From contig NZ_AXAL01000010.1 in the NCBI RefSeq assembly GCF_000472785.1, positions 62,001 through 126,000 on the forward strand: 64,000 bases of DNA. Direction: 5' to 3'. The number at the start of each line of letters is the position of its first letter. The stretch's first letter is position 1. Position numbers and translations under genes: made by a program. The stretch comes from Mesorhizobium loti CJ3sym. GTDB taxonomy: Bacteria > Pseudomonadota > Alphaproteobacteria > Rhizobiales > Rhizobiaceae. The notes beneath the pieces are model-generated. The model was given only the letters and a program-made list of their open reading frames with translations, searched no databases and was not told the DNA's origin. Positions 58,167 to 64,000 of this stretch are shown here, in pieces.

Positions 58167-59006
58167 CTAGCCGAGCGCCTGGTTGGCGAGGGCGTAAACT
58201 CTGGGCCTGGCCTGTTCCATGCTCGTCTTGGGTGGACGGTCCATGGCCACGCCGCCGCCAGCATGGGCGAGGCCGATTTCTTCGAGCCAGCCGGCCATGC
58301 CGGTCCCGCTGCCGGTATCCACGCGCAGGAAGGCGCCGGCGCGCGGTGCCGCGAAGAAGCCGATCAGGGCTTTCGCCTCTTCGGCACTTCCCGCGATCAC
58401 GGGACCAATCACCTCGCCGCGTCCGAATGGGCGGATCGCGGCATAGGCCTCGATGGCGCCGTTGCGGCGGATGACCGCGAATTGGCCGCGCTCCGCCAGC
58501 GCATCGATCAGAGTTTCTCGGTCGGCGCCGTAGGCGTCGCGGTCCAGTGCCTTGATTTCCGGGAGATCGGCGGTGCCTGCGGCTTGCACGCCGTCGGGCG
58601 CACCAAGCTTGGCAACGCTGCCCTGATGCTGCCGGATCGTACCGGACGGCACGAAGCCGAGCTTTTCATAGAGAGGCATGCCGTCCGCCGTCGCGACGAG
58701 CCGCAACGGACGGTCGCCGGCAAGGGCGAAGGCCTGATCCATCAGCCGGCGTCCGAGCCCCTTGCCCCGCACAGTCCTGTCGACGATCACCATGTTGATC
58801 ATGGCGCAGTCCGCACCGTAAGGCGTTACCAGGATTGTTCCGGTGACGCGGCCCTGGTCGTCGAGCGCGACCGCGCCGTTCGAGAGCTGCAGCGCCATCT
58901 GCCAGTCCTGCGAACGATGCGGCCAATTCTCCTGGCGAGAAAGCGCCACGGCGCCGTCGATATGGTCAGACCCGAAGGTCTGGAGTTCGATCTCGCCCTG
59001 CTGCAT
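58167..59006 (-). CDS. GNAT family N-acetyltransferase
   Basis: 279 residues with an N-terminal GNAT domain; acetyl-CoA motif A is in RTVRGKGLGRRLMD near 78-91. A C-terminal second domain (about 145-279) of the Acetyltransf_18 kind often follows. The start at 59006 follows the upstream region, with nine extra codons in frame upstream considered unlikely. It is coupled with an aminotransferase. It may acetylate an amine intermediate or be a detoxification enzyme. Confidence 0.82.
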   Translation of the reverse strand: MQQGEIELQTFGSDHIDGAVALSRQENWPHRSQDWQMALQLSNGAVALDDQGRVTGTILVTPYGADCAMINMVIVDRTVRGKGLGRRLMDQAFALAGDRPLRLVATADGMPLYEKLGFVPSGTIRQHQGSVAKLGAPDGVQAAGTADLPEIKALDRDAYGADRETLIDALAERGQFAVIRRNGAIEAYAAIRPFGRGEVIGPVIAGSAEEAKALIGFFAAPRAGAFLRVDTGSGTGMAGWLEEIGLAHAGGGVAMDRPPKTSMEQARPRVYALANQALG

Positions 59007-59327
59007 GAGGCATCCCTTCCGTCTGGTGCCCAAGTCTCGGCCATCGGCGCGCCGCAGATCGTCTGAAGGCCTTGGCTCGGGCAGTATCTTTCGCCGTAAC
59101 GCGAGGGGTGCGCCGCATCTTGTGCTGACACCGTCCGCGACGGATGTACTTCACGCCGCGCGCCGCGCCGCTATCGACAGGCAAGATGCTACAGCGTGCC
59201 AAACCGGATGGCGGATACGGAACTTTCTGCTTTAGGAAGGGCGATTTCGGTCAGGTGGGTCGCTGCCTTCCGTCCTATGATGAAATACATCCCAGCACGG
59301 ATGTGCTTCCACCGGAGATCGACGGAC
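59007..59327. promoter_or_regulatory. 321-bp divergent intergenic region
   Basis: No gene is supported here. It separates the GNAT gene (minus) and HAD copy 2 (plus) and must contain both promoters. CGGATGTACTTCA (59140) and CGGATGTGCTTCC (59298) form an imperfect direct repeat about 160 bp apart that could be paired regulator sites. No clear -35/-10 pair stands out. Confidence 0.35.
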
Positions 59328-59996
59328 ATGGCTTCTTTCAGGCCCAAATACATCACCTTCGACTGCCACGGCACGTTGATCCATTTCCAGATGGCGGAAG
59401 CGGCGCGCGACCTCTACGGCAGCCGGCTCGACGAGCCGCGCATGCAGGAGTTCATCAAGAACTTCGCGGCCTATCGGCTCGACGAGATCATGGGCGACTG
59501 GAAGCCCTATGCCGATGTCGTTCATAACGCGCTCGAGCGCGCCTGCAAGCGCAACGGCGTTGCCTTCAGCGCCGAAGATGCTGGGATGGTCTACGAGCGC
59601 GTCCCGACCTGGGGGCCTCACGCCGACGTTCCGGCCGGCCTGGCGAAGGTCGCCAAGGAAATTCCGCTGGTCATCCTGTCCAACGCCATGAACGCGCAGA
59701 TCATGTCCAATGTCGAGAAACTCGGCGCGCCGTTCCATGCCGTCTACACGGCCGAGCAGGCGCAGGCTTACAAGCCACGTTTCAAGGTCTTCGAATACAT
59801 GTTCGACAGGTTGGGTTGCGGCCCGGAGGACGTTCTTCACTGCTCGTCCTCTTTCCGCTACGACCTGATGTCGGCACATGATCTCGGCATCAAGAACAAG
59901 GTCTGGGTCAATCGCGGCCACGAACCGGCCAACCCGTATTACGGCTATGTCGAGATATCGGACATTTCGGGTCTTGCAGGCGTGGTCGGTCTCTGA
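59328..59996 (+). CDS. HAD family hydrolase (2-haloacid dehalogenase-like), copy 2
   Basis: 222 residues with motif I FDCHGTL (Asp12), motif II LSNAMN near 119 and the late Lys/Asp region (YKPRFKVFEYM, HCSSSFRYDL). The start at 59328 is selected after CGGAG; the open frame from 59196 has no site. It is a diverged paralog of the HAD at 55818-56540. It is 16 bp before the PuuB-like gene, so they are co-transcribed. Its actual substrate, a phosphate ester or haloacid, is not clear. Confidence 0.85.
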   Translation: MASFRPKYITFDCHGTLIHFQMAEAARDLYGSRLDEPRMQEFIKNFAAYRLDEIMGDWKPYADVVHNALERACKRNGVAFSAEDAGMVYERVPTWGPHADVPAGLAKVAKEIPLVILSNAMNAQIMSNVEKLGAPFHAVYTAEQAQAYKPRFKVFEYMFDRLGCGPEDVLHCSSSFRYDLMSAHDLGIKNKVWVNRGHEPANPYYGYVEISDISGLAGVVGL

Positions 59997-60012
59997 AACA
60001 GGCGGATTGCCA

Positions 60013-61345
<1,333 letters not shown>

Positions 61346-61363
<18 letters not shown>

Positions 61364-62806
61364 CATGTGGAACGTTTTCATCTCGAGATATTCCTCGATG
61401 CCGGCTTGCGCGCCCTCTCGCCCGAGGCCGGACAGCTTGACGCCGCCGAAGGGGGCGACCTCGATCGAGACCGAGCCGGTGTTGAGACCCACCATGCCGA
61501 ACTCCAGCGCCTCGCCGACGCGCCAGGCGCGTTTCAGGTTTTCGGTGTAGAAGTAGGAAGCAAGCCCGTAGGGCGTGGCATTGGCCAACGCGATCGCTTC
61601 CTCTTCCGTCTCGAACCGGAAAAGCGGCGCGACCGGGCCGAACGTTTCCTCGCCGGCGAGCTGCATCTCTTTGGTGGCGCCGGTCAGCACCAGCGGCGCC
61701 ACATATTGAGGGCCGTTGGGCAATGCAGGCTTCTCGGTGATGATCGCCGCACCTTTGGCGAGTGCGTCCTCGACATGGCGGTTGATCTTCTCGACCGCCG
61801 CCATGTTGATCATCGGTCCGATGGCGACGCCGGGCTGAGTGCCCGGCCCCACCGTCATGGCGTTGACGCGCGCGGAGAGCTTCGCGGCGAAGGTTTCATA
61901 GACACCGGCCTGGACGAGGATGCGGTTGGCGCAGACGCAGGTCTGGCCGCCGTTGCGGAACTTGGAGACCAGCGCGCCCTCGATGGCGAGGTCGAGATCG
62001 GCGTCGTCGAAGACGATGAAGGGTGCATTGCCGCCGAGTTCGAGGCTGAGCCGCTTCACGCTGTCGGCCGCCCCGCGCATCAGCAGCGAGCCGACGCGCG
62101 TCGAGCCAGTGAAGGAGATCTTGCGAACGGTCTCGTTCGCCATGATCTCGTTGCCGATCTCCGTGGGCATGCCGGTGACGATGTTGATGACGCCGGCGGG
62201 GATGCCGGCGCGATCGGCAAGCACGCCGAGCGCCAGCGCCGAATAGGGCGTGAATTCGGATGGTTTGATCACCACCGTGCAGCCGGCGGCCAATGCCGGC
62301 GCGACCTTGCGGGTGATCATCGCATTGGGAAAGTTCCACGGCGTGATGATGCCGCAAACGCCTACCGGCTCCTTCAGCACGATGATCCGTCGGTCTGATG
62401 TGGGCGAGGGGATGGTGTGGCCGTTGATGCGGCGTGCCTCCTCCGCGAACCATTTGACGAAGGAAGCACCGTAGCGGATTTCGCCCTTGGCCTCGTCCAG
62501 CGGCTTGCCCTGTTCCGTCGTCAGGATCAGCGCCAGATCGTCCAGATGTGCCAGCATCAGGCCATGCCAGGCTTCCAGGAGGCAAGCGCGCTCGGCGTTG
62601 GTCTTCTTCTTCCAGTCGGCATAGGCGGAAGCCGCGGCCTCTATGGCGGCGCGGGTCTCCGGGCCGGTCATGTCAGGGACCGTGCCGATCGCCGCCTGGG
62701 TTGCCGGATCGATGACATCGACCGTCCTGCCGGAGCCGGCCGCGACCCATTCGCCGCCAATCAGGCCAGCTTCGCGGAAGAGACTTTCGTTTTTCAGGTT
62801 TTTCAT
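61346..62806 (-). CDS. gabD: NAD(P)-dependent aldehyde dehydrogenase (succinate-semialdehyde dehydrogenase-like)
   Basis: 486 residues, GabD-type ALDH. Catalytic Cys is in GQTCVCANR near 286, catalytic Glu in LELGGNAPF near 252, and NADP-type loop features include GFTGSTRVG-like FTGSTRVG near 230. The C-terminus MKTFHMGIGSR replaces the usual KYLCLG-type ending because the repeat at 61288-61363 provides the final codons and stop. It is followed on the same strand by TtuC-like and precedes nothing else. It oxidises semialdehydes from the transaminase or oxidase neighbours (inference). Confidence 0.88.
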
Positions 62807-62823
62807 CGGATACGACCTTGCAA

Positions 62824-63867
62824 TCAGGTGAGTGCCGCGACGATGGCGGCCGTGATGGCTTTCGTGCTGTCCTTGCCGGGAGTTGTTCCGATGCCGCGCA
62901 CGGTTGTCGCTTCGACCGCTTGCATGACCCGGCCGGCGGCGGCCGTTTCGCCGAGATGTTCGAGCATCATCGCGCCGGACCAGATGGCGGCGATCGGGTT
63001 GGCGATGCCGAGATGGGCGATGTCGGGCGCCGAGCCGTGCACTGGCTCGAACATGGAGGGTGCCGAGCGGCCGGGATTGATGTTGGCGGAGGCGGCGTAG
63101 CCGAGCCCGCCCTGGATCGCCGCGCCGATGTCGGTGAGGATGTCGCCGAACAGGTTGGAGGCGACGACCACGTCGAGGCTCTCGGGCGCCATGATCATGC
63201 GCGCGGCGAGCGCATCGACGTGATAGCTGGTGACTTCGACGTCAGGATAATCCGCGGCCAGCTTTCGCGTGATCTCGTCCCAGAACACCATCGAGTATTT
63301 CTGGGCGTTGGATTTGGTGACGGAGGCGAGCTTCCCCCGACGCGACCGCGCCTGCTCGAAGCCGAAGCGCAGTATGCGCTCGACGCCGGCGCGGGTGAAG
63401 ATCGAGGTCTCCACGGCGACCTCGTCCAGCGTGCCTTGATGCACGCGTCCGCCGGCGCCCGAATATTCGCCCTCGGTGTTCTCGCGGATGCACAATATGT
63501 CGAAGCTCTCGGCCCGCAGCGGCCCCGTGACGCCCGGCAGCAGACGGTGCGGCCGGATGTTGGCGTATTGCACGAACGCCTTGCGGATCGGCAGCAGGAG
63601 ACCATGGAGCGAGACGGAATCCGGCACCTCCGCCGGCCAGCCGACCGCGCCGAGAAGGATGGCGTCGAAGCCGCGCAAGGTCTCGATACCATCCTGCGGC
63701 ATCATGCGGCCGGTATCCTTGTAGAATTTACAGGACCAGGGGAACTCCGCGACCGTCAGGGCAAAGCCGGCGTGTCCGGCCGCCGTTTCCAGCACAGTCC
63801 AGGCGGCGGCGGTGACATCGCGGCCGATGCCGTCACCGGGGATCAGGGCGATCGAGTAGGATTTCAT
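62824..63867 (-). CDS. Isocitrate/isopropylmalate dehydrogenase family protein (tartrate dehydrogenase-like)
   Basis: 347 residues. Nucleotide/metal motifs of the decarboxylating beta-hydroxyacid dehydrogenases are seen: IPGDGIGRDV near 9-18, RENTEGEYSG near 130, DVVVASNLFGDILTD near 230 and EPVHGSAPDIA near 272. The closest type by pattern is tartrate dehydrogenase/decarboxylase (TtuC). ATG 63867 is preferred because GAAGAG is 7 bp upstream; an ATG two codons earlier is almost on top of it. It lies 10 bp after the next ALDH gene. Confidence 0.85.
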   Translation of the reverse strand: MKSYSIALIPGDGIGRDVTAAAWTVLETAAGHAGFALTVAEFPWSCKFYKDTGRMMPQDGIETLRGFDAILLGAVGWPAEVPDSVSLHGLLLPIRKAFVQYANIRPHRLLPGVTGPLRAESFDILCIRENTEGEYSGAGGRVHQGTLDEVAVETSIFTRAGVERILRFGFEQARSRRGKLASVTKSNAQKYSMVFWDEITRKLAADYPDVEVTSYHVDALAARMIMAPESLDVVVASNLFGDILTDIGAAIQGGLGYAASANINPGRSAPSMFEPVHGSAPDIAHLGIANPIAAIWSGAMMLEHLGETAAAGRVMQAVEATTVRGIGTTPGKDSTKAITAAIVAALT

Positions 63868-63877
63868 CGGCATCTCT

Positions 63878-64000
63878 TCACAGGCTGATCAGGACGCTCT
63901 TGGTCCTGCGGTTGGCGAGATAAGCCTCGCGGCCGAGGTCCTTGCCGATGCCGGAGCGCTTGTAGCCGCCGGTCGGCAGGATATGGTCGCGCGAGCGGCT
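63878..64000 (-). CDS. Aldehyde dehydrogenase, C-terminal end (5' part outside window)
   Basis: The last 40 codons read ILPTGGYKRSGIGKDLGRE and end VLISL before TGA at 63878, the characteristic C-terminus of ALDH-superfamily enzymes (GGYKxSGxGxxxG). It is a second ALDH next to a GabD-like one, probably in the same operon as the TtuC-like gene. Truncated by the window edge. Confidence 0.85.
   Translation of the reverse strand, partial: SRSRDHILPTGGYKRSGIGKDLGREAYLANRRTKSVLISL

Overview
This 64 kb window is a high-GC, densely coded stretch made almost entirely of catabolic operons, ABC transporters and local regulators. It looks like a chromosomal or megaplasmid accessory region of a plant-associated alphaproteobacterium, most like Rhizobiales such as Mesorhizobium. 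That placement is inferred from the families present (many RbsABC- and Liv-type transporters, a D-apiose pathway with a RuBisCO-like protein, HyuAB/PxpABC) and from codon use. I see no rRNA, tRNA, CRISPR array, origin or prophage.

Region 1 (1-7.4 kb): the end of an RbsC-type transporter operon (two permeases), a convergent amidohydrolase, then a forward operon of a PLP-dependent D-serine-deaminase-like protein, a RidA protein, a zinc deacylase, an uncharacterised Cys-containing TIM-barrel-like protein, and an AraC regulator.

Region 2 (7.5-28.3 kb): an island for a cyclic amide, lactam or N-heterocycle. HyuA/HyuB come first. Then two long operons converge on a hairpin at about 18.0 kb. The forward operon (11.65-17.98 kb) encodes a three-subunit molybdenum hydroxylase, PxpA, a class III aminotransferase and a SnoaL-like protein. 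The reverse operon (27.28-18.08 kb) encodes a second PxpA, BCCP, biotin carboxylase, PxpB, PxpC and a complete Liv-type transporter. Their upstream regions are paralogous: a 44-bp block with 37 identical bases lies exactly 69 bp before each start codon. One of these blocks lies in the intergenic region of a divergent LysR gene. The substrate is unknown, and this is the best candidate here for an undescribed system.

Region 3 (28.3-31.8 kb): decaying DNA. It holds two SDR genes (one frameshifted), an acyltransferase broken by a TAG codon, and remnants of a REP-associated transposase, a PAP2-type membrane protein and an HlyD-type adaptor.

Region 4 (31.8-48.4 kb): a D-apiose catabolic regulon. 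Apiose dehydrogenase (ApsD), apionate lactonase (ApnL), apionate oxidoisomerase (ApnO), a DUF1537 kinase (OiaK-type) and a RuBisCO-like protein (OiaX/OiaT type) are accompanied by a NanR-like GntR regulator and two RbsABC-type importers. One importer has an ATPase-permease fusion, a frameshifted binding protein and a probably frameshifted permease tail. A CTGGTATRA motif lies upstream of all four transcription units.

Region 5 (48.5-64 kb): an amine or amino-acid utilisation locus. It contains a DadA-like oxidase divergent from an Lrp/AsnC regulator, a dipeptide-type ABC transporter, two HAD hydrolases, a class III aminotransferase, a GNAT protein, a PuuB-like oxidase, a GabD-like dehydrogenase, a tartrate/isopropylmalate-type dehydrogenase and the end of another aldehyde dehydrogenase. 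Its substrate is not evident.
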